This document shows positions 1 to 6,849 of a stretch of 30,066 nucleotides of DNA, piece by piece (positions within the stretch are counted from its first letter, which is position 1; each line of letters begins with the position of its first letter). The position numbers and the translations under genes were made by a program. The notes under the pieces were generated by a model. It was not told the DNA's origin. It made no database searches and worked only from the letters and a program-made list of their open reading frames with translations. The stretch is taken from positions 1-30,066 of the forward strand of contig JAFVDC010000117.1 of NCBI GenBank assembly GCA_017478685.1, in the 5' to 3' direction. Origin of the DNA: Bacteroidales bacterium (GTDB taxonomy: Bacteria > Bacteroidota > Bacteroidia > Bacteroidales > UBA932).

Positions 1-1
1 C

Positions 2-484
2 ATGGCCGACCATCAGCACGAACCCAACTGCAATGAACTCTGGCTGTACTACTGCAATGTAATCAACTGGGTGAAGACCATCTTCCCCACCTACCGCAAG
101 GAGATGAAGGGCCTTCCCTGGGGTGAGTTGTTCAATGAATTCGGAGCCAAACCACTGGATACGGCCGCCCTTGAGAAACAGGTGGCCGAACTGATGCAAG
201 ATACCGAGGTTCAAAAGAAGTCCGGCGTCTACCAGTACGTTCTTACCGGCAATGAGAAGTACCTTAATCTTCGTACCTTCGACGACACTGTGAAGCGAGA
301 AGTCTATGAGCGCCAGGGCGGCATCTGCCCCCACTGCGTTAAGGAGCACCGGGAGAAGACACACTGGGAAATTGATGAGATGGAAGCCGACCACATCACT
401 CCCTGGGTGGAAGGCGGCAAAACTGTTGCCGAGAATTGCCAACTGCTGTGCGTAGAGCATAATCGGCGCAAGAGCAGCAAATAA
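2..484 (+). CDS. HNH endonuclease, C-terminal part (probably 5'-truncated by window edge)
   Basis: The 160 residues visible end in an HNH nuclease domain. A CxxC pair (C109, C112) is followed by the core EADHITPW (D130-H131), N145, C150 and H153-N154, which fits a zinc-ribbon HNH fold that cuts DNA. The preceding part (about residues 10-100, with a YRKEMKGL-type stretch) resembles the region before HNH domains in larger Bacteroidota proteins that carry an N-terminal DUF262/GmrSD-like domain. That resemblance is from memory. An ATG lies at position 2, but the reading frame is open to the window edge, so the true start is probably upstream and this is the C-terminal fragment of a longer gene. 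Possible roles are restriction of modified DNA or another defence function; the missing N-terminus decides this. Confidence 0.75.
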   Translation: MADHQHEPNCNELWLYYCNVINWVKTIFPTYRKEMKGLPWGELFNEFGAKPLDTAALEKQVAELMQDTEVQKKSGVYQYVLTGNEKYLNLRTFDDTVKREVYERQGGICPHCVKEHREKTHWEIDEMEADHITPWVEGGKTVAENCQLLCVEHNRRKSSK

Positions 485-505
485 CAAAACGGCAATGCAT
501 TCTCT

Positions 506-540
506 GGGCGAGGTTGGATTTTAGGGAGCCAGCCACGCCC
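506..540. repeat. GC-rich stem-loop, copy 1 of an intergenic palindromic repeat
   Basis: GGGCGAGGTTGG (506-517) can pair with CCAGCCACGCCC (529-540). This gives a 12-position stem with one A-A mismatch and one G-U pair around an 11-base loop. The same 12-mer recurs at 581-592. The hairpin starts 21 bases after the HNH stop codon and has no clear T-run, so it looks more like a repeated palindromic element than a classical terminator. Confidence 0.55.
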
Positions 541-580
541 GGGGAAAGGGGCCCAGGAGTGGTTCTGGGGCATAATTGGT

Positions 581-637
581 GGGCGAGGTTGGCGAGGAAA
601 AAACCAGCCTCGCCCAAATGTGCTACCAACCTCGCCC
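581..637. repeat. Nested inverted repeats, copies 2 and 3 of the palindromic repeat
   Basis: GGGCGAGGTTGG (581-592) is exactly complementary to CCAACCTCGCCC (626-637). An inner pair, GGCGAGG (591-597) and CCTCGCC (608-614), forms a 7-bp stem with a 10-base loop. The inner and outer stems share bases 591-592, so they are nearly, but not fully, compatible. The element fills the spacer between the HNH gene and the rhodanese-MBL gene and may act as a transcription end or an mRNA-stabilising structure. Confidence 0.6.
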
Positions 638-697
638 GTAGACGAGGATTTGCTCTTTCCGGGAAATGTTGTTAACTTAGGGCAAAACTAATTGAAG

Positions 698-1735
698 ATG
701 AGAAGACTGATTTCCCTTCTGCCGTTCCTTGGCTGCATAGCCTGCGCCGGGGGCAATTACAGCAACCTGACAACTGCGGAATTTGCTACCGCCATAAAGG
801 GCGGAGAGTACGCTGTGATAGACGTCCGCACCCCCGAAGAATACGCCGCAGGGCACCTCAGGGATGCATCAAATGTGAACTGGTTCGCCTCCGACTTTAT
901 GGATCAGGTGGCCAAGGCCTACCCCAAGGGCACATCCCTCGCTGTTTACTGCCGGAGCGGCAAGCGAAGCGCAGCCGCGGCGGCAAAACTCTCCAAGGCC
1001 GGCTACAAGGTAAGTAATATGCTGGGCGGATACCTTGCCTGGACTGAGGAGAACAGGCCCGTAACCACCTACGCCGTGGAAACGTTCATAACTCCCACCG
1101 GCACCCCGGTAGCCATTACCCTCATAAAACACGGCACCCTTGCCATCTCCTACAAAGGCCTCTCCTTCCACATAGACCCCGTGAGCGGCCTTGGAAAGCC
1201 AACGGACTATTCTTCGGAGTTCACTCCGGCCGATGCAATCCTTGTCACCCATGAGCACGGAGACCACTTTGACGCGGAGGCGATAACCGCGCTTTCTGCA
1301 CCCGGTACCCTGGTTGTAACCAACCCCCGCTGCGCCGAAATGCTTGGCCGCGGCACGGCCCTTTCGAACGGCAACACCGCCGAACTTCCCGGAGGGATCG
1401 GCCTTACAGCCGTACCTGCCTACAACTACACCGAAGGCCGCACGATGTTCCATCCCAAGGGCCGCGACAACGGCTTTGTGCTGGATTTTGAAGGCCTCCT
1501 TGTCTATATTGCGGGAGACACGGAAGACATCCCTGAAATGGCTGCCCTGAAAGACATCTCCGTTGCCTTCCTCCCCGTGAACCAGCCCTACACCATGACC
1601 GTGGAGCAGTGCGTGAATGCGGCTAAGGTTATCGGCCCTAAGGTCCTCATACCTTACCATTTCTCCCAGACTGACTTGTCCGGTCTTCCGGCCCTTCTTC
1701 CCGGCATTGACGTGCGGCTGAGGGATATGCAGTGA
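698..1735 (+). CDS. Rhodanese domain fused to metallo-beta-lactamase-fold hydrolase, predicted lipoprotein
   Basis: The 345-residue protein begins with a hydrophobic signal sequence ending in FLGC (C13), with another Cys at 16, suggesting a lipoprotein outside the inner membrane. Residues about 22-122 form a rhodanese domain with the active-site loop CRSGKR (85-90), which would carry a sulfur atom as a persulfide on C85. Residues about 128-345 form a metallo-beta-lactamase fold with HEHGDH (185-190), AGDTED (272-277) and PYHF (319-322), closest by eye to the UlaG-like/Lactamase_B_3 branch. The ATG at 698 is preferred over a TTG two codons earlier because it gives a normal signal peptide. It overlaps the next gene by one base. 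The substrate is unknown; a lactone, phosphodiester or thiol-linked compound are all possible. Confidence 0.8.
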   Translation: MRRLISLLPFLGCIACAGGNYSNLTTAEFATAIKGGEYAVIDVRTPEEYAAGHLRDASNVNWFASDFMDQVAKAYPKGTSLAVYCRSGKRSAAAAAKLSKAGYKVSNMLGGYLAWTEENRPVTTYAVETFITPTGTPVAITLIKHGTLAISYKGLSFHIDPVSGLGKPTDYSSEFTPADAILVTHEHGDHFDAEAITALSAPGTLVVTNPRCAEMLGRGTALSNGNTAELPGGIGLTAVPAYNYTEGRTMFHPKGRDNGFVLDFEGLLVYIAGDTEDIPEMAALKDISVAFLPVNQPYTMTVEQCVNAAKVIGPKVLIPYHFSQTDLSGLPALLPGIDVRLRDMQ

Positions 1736-2670
1736 TGAATCACCTTGGAGAAATAATCTCGCTTGTGGTGGCGGCGTCCTGGACCATCACCGCCTGGTTT
1801 GCCGCAAAGGCCAGCCAAAGGGTGGGTGCAATGGTAACAAACGTGCTCAGGCTGGTTATGGCCACGGTTGTACTGGCCGTTTTGTTGTGGGTTACCATCG
1901 GCCGGCCGTATCCTGTTTATGCAGACGGCAACACCTGGCTGTGGCTGGGACTTTCGGCCCTGGTGGGTTATGTCTTCGGGGACTACTGCCTGTTTAACTG
2001 CTACCTCTACATAGGCCCAAGGTTCGGGCAGCTTCTTATGACCCTGGCCCCGCCCATGGCCGCAATCGCCGGCTGGATAATGCTTGGCGAAACCCTCAGC
2101 TGGACCTCCATCCTTGCCATGGCCGTGACCCTGGCCGGTATCGGCATTTCTATCATGAGCCGCGACAGCGGGCATCACTTCAAGTTGGATCTGCCCCTCA
2201 AAGGCGTCCTGCTGGGGATTGGCGCCGGAATCGGGCAGGGCGTGGGACTGGTTCTCAGCAAGATAGGCATGCAGTTTTATGCCGAAGCTATCCCCTCCAA
2301 CGCCCCTTCGGCCATGGAAGCCATGCTGCCGTTTGCTTCAACCATGATGCGCGCAATCATCGGCGGCGCGGGCTTCCTTGCCATCCTTCTCCTGCAAAAG
2401 GACTTCGGCAAGCTTCGGAGCGCCGTAAAAGACCCTGTGGCAATGAAATACGCCAGCGTCATCACGCTCTTCGGCCCGGTCCTGGGCGTGTCCCTGTCCC
2501 TTATGGCTGTGCGCTATGCCAACGCCGGAATAGCCTCCACCCTTATGGCCCTCACCCCGGTATTTATCATATTCCCGGAGGTGCTCATAGAGGGCAAACG
2601 CATCCGCTTCAAAGAAATAGCGGGCCTTGCTGTGAGCATCGCCGGCGTGGCGCTCTTTTTTCTGCTGTAG
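1735..2670 (+). CDS. EamA/DMT-family membrane transporter
   Basis: The protein has about 311 residues and roughly ten hydrophobic helices arranged as two EamA halves (about 5-145 and 165-310), the standard architecture of drug/metabolite transporters. The second half ends with the typical glycine-rich helix followed by a short polar loop (GKRIRFKEIAG) and a last helix. These inner-membrane proteins usually export or import metabolites, amino acids or nucleotide precursors; the substrate cannot be read from sequence. ATG at 1735 forms TGATG with the stop of the upstream gene, implying translational coupling. A GTG one codon earlier (1732) is an alternative start. The coupling suggests co-expression with the rhodanese-MBL lipoprotein, but no shared pathway is evident. 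Confidence 0.85.
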   Translation: MNHLGEIISLVVAASWTITAWFAAKASQRVGAMVTNVLRLVMATVVLAVLLWVTIGRPYPVYADGNTWLWLGLSALVGYVFGDYCLFNCYLYIGPRFGQLLMTLAPPMAAIAGWIMLGETLSWTSILAMAVTLAGIGISIMSRDSGHHFKLDLPLKGVLLGIGAGIGQGVGLVLSKIGMQFYAEAIPSNAPSAMEAMLPFASTMMRAIIGGAGFLAILLLQKDFGKLRSAVKDPVAMKYASVITLFGPVLGVSLSLMAVRYANAGIASTLMALTPVFIIFPEVLIEGKRIRFKEIAGLAVSIAGVALFFLL

Positions 2671-2679
2671 GGATTTTGC

Positions 2680-2687
2680 TATCTTTG
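2680..2687 (+). promoter_or_regulatory. -7 promoter box TATCTTTG for the SDR gene
   Basis: TATCTTTG matches the Bacteroidota primary sigma -7 consensus TAnnTTTG. It lies only 4 bases before the ATG at 2692, so the transcript would have almost no leader. No convincing -33 TTTG was found. Confidence 0.6.
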
Positions 2688-2691
2688 CATC

Positions 2692-3468
2692 ATGAAACGC
2701 ACGCAGCATCACGGGACGGCACTTATCACCGGCGGAAGCTCGGGGATAGGACTGGAGTACGCCAGGCAGCTTTCGGCCTTGGGGTACAGCCTTGTGCTTG
2801 TGAGTAACCGGGCCGAAGAACTTGTCGCTGCCTCGGAGTCTTTCCCCGGGGCGCAGACGGTTTGCATGGACTTGGCGGAGCACGGCGCGGCATCCAAACT
2901 TATGGCATGGTGCGGCGCTAAAGGCATTGACCCTGAAGTCCTTGTGAACAACGCCGGAATGTTTTTCATGGAGTACCTGAGCCCGGAGAACCTCCCTAAA
3001 GCCCAGGCCATGCTGGCCCTTCACACGGAAACCGTGACGGAACTTTGCATCCTCATGGGCGCTCGAATGAAAGAGCGTGGCCGTGGCTACATACTCAACA
3101 TGTCGTCCATGACCGCCCGTATCCCGGCGCCCGGAATAGCCATTTATTCGGCCACAAAAGCCTATCTGAAGAGCTTCGGCCGAAGTTTTTCCTATGAAAT
3201 GAGGCCCTTTGGCGTGAAGGTGACAACCGTCTGTCCGTCCGCGATAGACACCGGCCTGTATCCGCTTCCGGAACGGCTCAGGGGATTCCTTAAAGCAATT
3301 GGCATAATCCGAAGCCCTCAGTGGCTTGTGCGCCGTGCCCTCAGGGCCATGTTCCGTGGCCGAAGAGTGCTCTCCCCGGGCCTTATGAACTTTTTCCTCC
3401 CGATTCTTATTGCCGTTCTGCCATCGGCCTTAATTGACCGCCTTGGGATGCGCTGGATAAACCGCTGA
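2692..3468 (+). CDS. Short-chain dehydrogenase/reductase (SDR)
   Basis: The 258-residue protein is a classical SDR. The nucleotide-binding glycine motif TGGSSGIG is at 13-20, NNAG at 86-89, the catalytic serine region NMSSM around 136-140, and the YxxxK pair is Y152/K156. Such enzymes reduce or oxidise carbonyl/hydroxyl groups with NAD(P)H in the cytoplasm. A C-terminal stretch of about 30 hydrophobic residues (near 225-250) suggests membrane association, as in some lipid-modifying SDRs. The substrate is unknown. The gene has its own TAnnTTTG box just upstream and ends inside the convergent HAD gene, with 62 bp of coding overlap. Confidence 0.88.
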   Translation: MKRTQHHGTALITGGSSGIGLEYARQLSALGYSLVLVSNRAEELVAASESFPGAQTVCMDLAEHGAASKLMAWCGAKGIDPEVLVNNAGMFFMEYLSPENLPKAQAMLALHTETVTELCILMGARMKERGRGYILNMSSMTARIPAPGIAIYSATKAYLKSFGRSFSYEMRPFGVKVTTVCPSAIDTGLYPLPERLRGFLKAIGIIRSPQWLVRRALRAMFRGRRVLSPGLMNFFLPILIAVLPSALIDRLGMRWINR

Positions 3469-4114
3469 GCTCCGGGATAGCCGAAATTTCCTCGAAGCGG
3501 TCAATTATGTGATGCGCTCCGGCGGCCTTCAGTGCCTCCCTTGAAGAATTGCCGAAGGTGACTCCGCAGGTGAATGCCCCGGCGCCAAGGCCCATCTGAA
3601 TGTCCACGGGCATGTCTCCCACAACAAGGGCTTCAGAGCCGTTCATGCCGAAGTGCTCCAGGGTCTTGAGCACCGGCTCCGGGTTGGGCTTTGCGTGCGT
3701 AACATCTTCGGCCCCAAGCACATAGGAGAAATGCTGCGCTATGCCCATTCCACGGAGGAAAGTATTGAGGGAATCGGTTTCTCGAGAGGATGCTACTGTA
3801 AGGATGCACCCGCGGGAGTGCAGGGAAGCCAGAGTTTCCTTCACTCCGGGGAACAGGGCAGGGATTATGGTATGCTCATATTGGGCGAAAACCTCCCGGT
3901 AAGTCTTGAACCACAAGGGGATATCGGCCTCCGGGATACCGGGGTTCATCTCCCTGATTCCGTCCCTCAGGGGTATGCCGATGGTGGCAATGATGGCGCT
4001 GTCCGGGATAACAGGTGCGCCCATCCTGCGGCGGGTCTCGTGGTTACACTTTAGTATGAGTTCCAGGGTGTCCCCCAGCGTTCCGTCAAAATCGAAGACA
4101 ACGAGTTTAATCAT
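3407..4114 (-). CDS. HAD-superfamily hydrolase, phosphoglycolate phosphatase-like
   Basis: The 235-residue protein carries all four HAD motifs: DFDGT with nucleophile D8 and acid D10, motif II serine in VASS (108-110 region), motif III lysine in HAKPNP (K142), and motif IV GDMPVD (167-171). The helical cap between motifs I and II marks subfamily IA, which includes phosphoglycolate phosphatase (Gph) and PpaX-type pyrophosphatases; the exact substrate is not determinable. The start is set at MIKLVVFDFDGT because motif I must lie near the N-terminus and a TATCTTTG box sits just upstream; longer open frame exists but is non-conserved in appearance. The 3' end overlaps the convergent SDR gene by 62 bp, and the 5' end is divergent from the GNAT gene. 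Confidence 0.88.
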   Translation of the reverse strand: MIKLVVFDFDGTLGDTLELILKCNHETRRRMGAPVIPDSAIIATIGIPLRDGIREMNPGIPEADIPLWFKTYREVFAQYEHTIIPALFPGVKETLASLHSRGCILTVASSRETDSLNTFLRGMGIAQHFSYVLGAEDVTHAKPNPEPVLKTLEHFGMNGSEALVVGDMPVDIQMGLGAGAFTCGVTFGNSSREALKAAGAHHIIDRFEEISAIPELSGLSSASQGGQLRPMAERQ

Positions 4115-4118
4115 GATG

Positions 4119-4126
4119 CAAAGATA
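4119..4126 (-). promoter_or_regulatory. -7 promoter box TATCTTTG for the HAD gene
   Basis: Read on the minus strand, TATCTTTG lies 4 bases before the HAD start codon at 4114. It is arranged back to back with the GNAT box at 4141-4148 inside a 37-bp divergent intergenic region. Confidence 0.55.
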
Positions 4127-4140
4127 CGAGTTTTCTTTTG

Positions 4141-4148
4141 TATATTTG
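4141..4148 (+). promoter_or_regulatory. -7 promoter box TATATTTG for the GNAT gene
   Basis: TATATTTG matches TAnnTTTG and ends 3 bases before the ATG at 4152. The transcript would be leaderless or nearly so. No clear -33 element is visible because that region coincides with the divergent HAD promoter. Confidence 0.55.
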
Positions 4149-4151
4149 CGC

Positions 4152-4652
4152 ATGATTATCCGCCGCGCTAATACAGAGGATGTTACGGCCATAATGGAGG
4201 TCCTGGAGGCCGCCAAGGGCATCATGCGTGCATCCGGCAACGCCTTCCAGTGGGTAAACGGCTATCCTTCCAGGGAGGTTATTGGGGCCGATATCGCCGG
4301 CGGTTTCGGCCATGTTGTCATAGATGCCGCCGCCGTGGTGGGCTATTTCGCGTTCATTCCGTCACCGGAGCCAACCTATAGCTTTATAGAAGGCGGCTCC
4401 TGGCTTGAAGACACGCTTCCGTACCATGTTGTGCACCGGATCGGGAGCCTTCCTTCGGCCCACGGGGTGTTCCGCGCCATCATGGACTGGTGCTTCTCGC
4501 ATGAGCGTAATATCCGCATAGACACCCACCGTGACAACCACATAATGCAGCACTGTATAGAGAGTTACGGATTCACTTACTGCGGGATTATTTACCTTGA
4601 ATCCGGTGATCCACGGCTTGCCTATCAGATGATAAAACCAAATGAGATATGA
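4152..4652 (+). CDS. GNAT-family N-acetyltransferase
   Basis: The 166-residue protein starts IIRRANTEDVTAIMEVL, the usual beta1-alpha1 of GNAT enzymes, and ends with the SYGFTYCGIIYL pattern typical of the last GNAT strands. The middle has VVGYFAF (beta4) and a region around 98-135 (SLPSAHGVFRAIMDWC, then RIDTHRDNHIMQH) corresponding to the acetyl-CoA-binding loop and beta5/alpha5, although the loop is not a textbook Q/RxxGxG/A. It would transfer an acetyl group from acetyl-CoA to an amine; the acceptor is unknown. The start is chosen at MIIRRA because upstream open frame is antisense to the HAD gene and a promoter box sits at 4141. ATGA overlap (4649-4652) couples it to the next gene. Confidence 0.82.
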   Translation: MIIRRANTEDVTAIMEVLEAAKGIMRASGNAFQWVNGYPSREVIGADIAGGFGHVVIDAAAVVGYFAFIPSPEPTYSFIEGGSWLEDTLPYHVVHRIGSLPSAHGVFRAIMDWCFSHERNIRIDTHRDNHIMQHCIESYGFTYCGIIYLESGDPRLAYQMIKPNEI

Positions 4653-5335
4653 AAAAGATCTTTGTCCTGACTGTCCTTGCCGCTACGGTGGCGGTATCGG
4701 CTTTTGCACAGCCTAAACATCTTACGGTGAAGGAATTCCTGAAACTTTCCCCCAAAGATACCGCCTCCTACATTGTGAAAGGCGTGGTGGACAAGATTCG
4801 CAGTGCCTCCAGCGGCAGTTTTTACCTGAAAGACCGCACGGGTACAATGCTGGTTTACGGCATCCAGGACCCTTCAGACCCTTCGGCCACCATTAAGAAG
4901 ATGGGCATAATGAGAGGCGACACCGTTGCCGTCCAGGGCAGGTTCCTCCTGTACGCCGGGCAAACCAAGGAAATGAAAGACGGCATTCTCCTTTCTAAGG
5001 CCGATGGCCCGGAGCACGGCAAAACCTTCCTGGAGCGCCTTGACAGGCAGCCAAGCTTCCAGGGGAAAGAGGGCGACGAGGGCGCCAAGGCCTTCTCCAA
5101 ATGGGTCAACGAGCATGTAAAGCGCCTTGCAAACGGAGAGAAAGGCACAGTGGTGGTGGATTATGCGATAGGCCGTAACGGCAAAGTGCAGGAAGTGCAG
5201 GTAAAACGCGGCGCCACGCCTGCCCTTGACGCCGAAGCCGTGCGCGTAGTTAAAAGCGCCCCCAAGTGGAAACCCGCCAAATATGACGGCGTCCCCATCC
5301 GCGTCACGGCTTATGTTACAGTAGTATTTGATTGA
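4649..5335 (+). CDS. Secreted protein with OB-like domain and TonB C-terminal domain
   Basis: The 228-residue protein has a clear type I signal peptide (cleavage near AFA-Q, residues 18-21). Residues about 26-118 resemble an OB-fold (strands YIVKGVVDKI, GSFYLKDRTGTMLVYGI, GDTVAVQGRF), as in small periplasmic OB proteins. Residues about 147-228 match a TonB C-terminal domain (TVVVDYAIGRNGKVQEVQV, LDAEAVRVVKSAPKWKPA), a fold that normally contacts the TonB box of outer-membrane receptors. There is no retained transmembrane anchor or proline-rich spanning segment, so it is not a standard TonB; the product would be a soluble periplasmic protein. Start overlaps the GNAT stop by four bases. The role is unknown. 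Confidence 0.75.
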   Translation: MKKIFVLTVLAATVAVSAFAQPKHLTVKEFLKLSPKDTASYIVKGVVDKIRSASSGSFYLKDRTGTMLVYGIQDPSDPSATIKKMGIMRGDTVAVQGRFLLYAGQTKEMKDGILLSKADGPEHGKTFLERLDRQPSFQGKEGDEGAKAFSKWVNEHVKRLANGEKGTVVVDYAIGRNGKVQEVQVKRGATPALDAEAVRVVKSAPKWKPAKYDGVPIRVTAYVTVVFD

Positions 5336-5360
5336 TTTTCAATTAATTTTGCTATATTTG
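5332..5360 (+). promoter_or_regulatory. Promoter of the Sel1-repeat gene (TTG ... TATATTTG)
   Basis: TATATTTG (5353-5360) is a good TAnnTTTG -7 box, with a TTG at 5332-5334 about 18 bases upstream as candidate -33. The leader to the ATG at 5391 would be about 25 bases, unlike the near-leaderless genes nearby. Confidence 0.55.
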
Positions 5361-5390
5361 CAAATAAGTGCCACATAAAAACACATCGCC

Positions 5391-6704
5391 ATGAGTAACA
5401 GTAATCTTCTGGACGACCTTATGAAACTGAAATCGTCGTCGCCGCAACCACCTTCCAAACCCAAGTCCCCCGCAATTTCCCCGGATGCCAAGGCCGAGTT
5501 CGACAAGTGGAAACAGTGCTGTGAGGACAAGGCGTATGAGGAGGGAGTGCCTCATCTTCTGAAAGCCGCAGATGGCGGTTATCCGCCCGCTCAAAGCGAT
5601 ATGGCTTTTCAGCTTTTCAAAGGCCGGCTCATTCCTAACGACATAATGAAGGCCGAACAATATGCGCGGGCTGGCGCCGTGCAGGGACATGACGGCTGTC
5701 AGCTATGGCTGGGCCAGATTCTCCGCCACAAAGGGCAGTTTGCCGAAGCTGTTGACTGGCTCACGAAATCGGCCGCCCAGGGCCAGGGGTGGTCGGCCTT
5801 CATCCTTGGAGAAATGTACGAAAAAGGTGAAGGCGTTCCCGCCAATTTGGATGAGGCTGTCCGCTGGTATAAAAATTCGGCCAGAACCACAAACGCTTAC
5901 GGAAAAGACGCCAAGAAAGCGCTGGATCGTCTGGGGATCGCCGTATATGAGGAGGGAGAGTATATGGAGGCAGTTCTGAGCGTTCAGATAACGCCTGGCT
6001 TGAGCGTTGACGACTTTTACAACCATGGCCGCTTCTGGGACCACCTTCAGCAGCCGGATCGACTCGCCTACCTTATTGCCGCCGCCAACAACGGCCATCC
6101 GGAAGCTGCCAAAAAACTGTCAGATATCCTTGTGAGCGACGATGCCAAATCCTACGGATTCTATAGCCCTCAGGCATCGGCCCACTACTTCCAGCTTGCC
6201 AAGGACAATTTCAAGAAGTTGGCCGATGCCGGAGACGCCGAGGCTATGTCGGATTACGCATGGATGATAAAGGACGAGAACAATCCTCTGGCCATGCAGT
6301 ATCTGGAGCGCGGTGCAAACATGGGCAATGATTCCTGCCAGCTGCATCTGGGCCGGATCTACTTGGATCGCCGGGTCTATGACAAGGCCATGTACTGGCT
6401 TACAAAGTCTGCAGAGCAGGGTCAGGGATGGGCTGCGCTCCTTGTGGGCCAAATGTATGAGAACGGAGAGGGCACAAGACGTGACATCTCCAAGGCCAAG
6501 TACTGGTATCAGGTATCTGTGGACTCCAAGAATTACTATGGTCAGTATGCCCAGGAATGCCTGGACCGTCTTGCTGCAACGGGCGGCGGCATTGACCTTG
6601 GTGCCATCGGAGATGCCGTTGATGAAATCAATGGTAAGCTCAGCGACATTGGTGACACCATCTCCAGCGGCCTCAAATCCCTGTTCGGCCGGTTCAAGAA
6701 ATAG
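5391..6704 (+). CDS. Sel1-like repeat (TPR-related) protein with internal duplication
   Basis: The 437-residue protein lacks a signal peptide and is built from Sel1-like helical repeats, which mediate protein-protein contacts. Typical units are AVDWLTKSAAQGQGW...GEMYEKGEGVP (about 119-150) and AMYWLTKSAEQGQGW...GQMYENGEGT (about 333-362). Residues about 90-182 and 303-395 align along their whole length (GCQLWLGQI/SCQLHLGRI, ALDRLG/CLDRLA), showing duplication of a module of about 93 residues; a diverged linker separates them. The N-terminal 35 residues are low complexity (Ser/Pro/Lys). The C-terminal 30 residues form an amphipathic segment ending in basic residues. It has its own promoter and is followed by a hairpin at 6748. 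No partner can be named. Confidence 0.85.
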   Translation: MSNSNLLDDLMKLKSSSPQPPSKPKSPAISPDAKAEFDKWKQCCEDKAYEEGVPHLLKAADGGYPPAQSDMAFQLFKGRLIPNDIMKAEQYARAGAVQGHDGCQLWLGQILRHKGQFAEAVDWLTKSAAQGQGWSAFILGEMYEKGEGVPANLDEAVRWYKNSARTTNAYGKDAKKALDRLGIAVYEEGEYMEAVLSVQITPGLSVDDFYNHGRFWDHLQQPDRLAYLIAAANNGHPEAAKKLSDILVSDDAKSYGFYSPQASAHYFQLAKDNFKKLADAGDAEAMSDYAWMIKDENNPLAMQYLERGANMGNDSCQLHLGRIYLDRRVYDKAMYWLTKSAEQGQGWAALLVGQMYENGEGTRRDISKAKYWYQVSVDSKNYYGQYAQECLDRLAATGGGIDLGAIGDAVDEINGKLSDIGDTISSGLKSLFGRFKK

Positions 6705-6747
6705 TTCTGGCGCTTAAGTTGCTTAAAATTAGACGCTTATAATTCCC

Positions 6748-6771
6748 CGGGTGCACCTGCAAGTGCACCCG
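6748..6771 (+). terminator. Candidate terminator hairpin after the Sel1-repeat gene
   Basis: CGGGTGCAC (6748-6756) and GTGCACCCG (6763-6771) form a perfect 9-bp stem with a 6-base loop. Only a weak T-rich tail follows (agtttgcgtt), so termination efficiency is uncertain. It sits between the Sel1-repeat gene and the aroB promoter. Confidence 0.5.
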
Positions 6772-6835
6772 AGTTTGCGTTATAGCTTGAATATCAACTA
6801 TTTGCCGGCCAGGAAGGATATTGCTTTTTTTTAGC

Positions 6836-6843
6836 TATCTTTG
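6836..6843 (+). promoter_or_regulatory. -7 promoter box TATCTTTG of the aroB-aroDA-aroC operon
   Basis: TATCTTTG lies 6 bases before the ATG at 6850 and follows a T-rich tract (6824-6832). No good -33 TTTG at the usual distance was found. It would drive all three shikimate genes with almost no leader. Confidence 0.6.
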
Positions 6844-6849
6844 CAAATA

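Noticed and set aside
3906..4151. An 82-codon upstream extension of the GNAT gene
   Set aside because: The extension lies antisense to the HAD gene and across the promoter box. The GNAT fold starts at the ATG at 4152.
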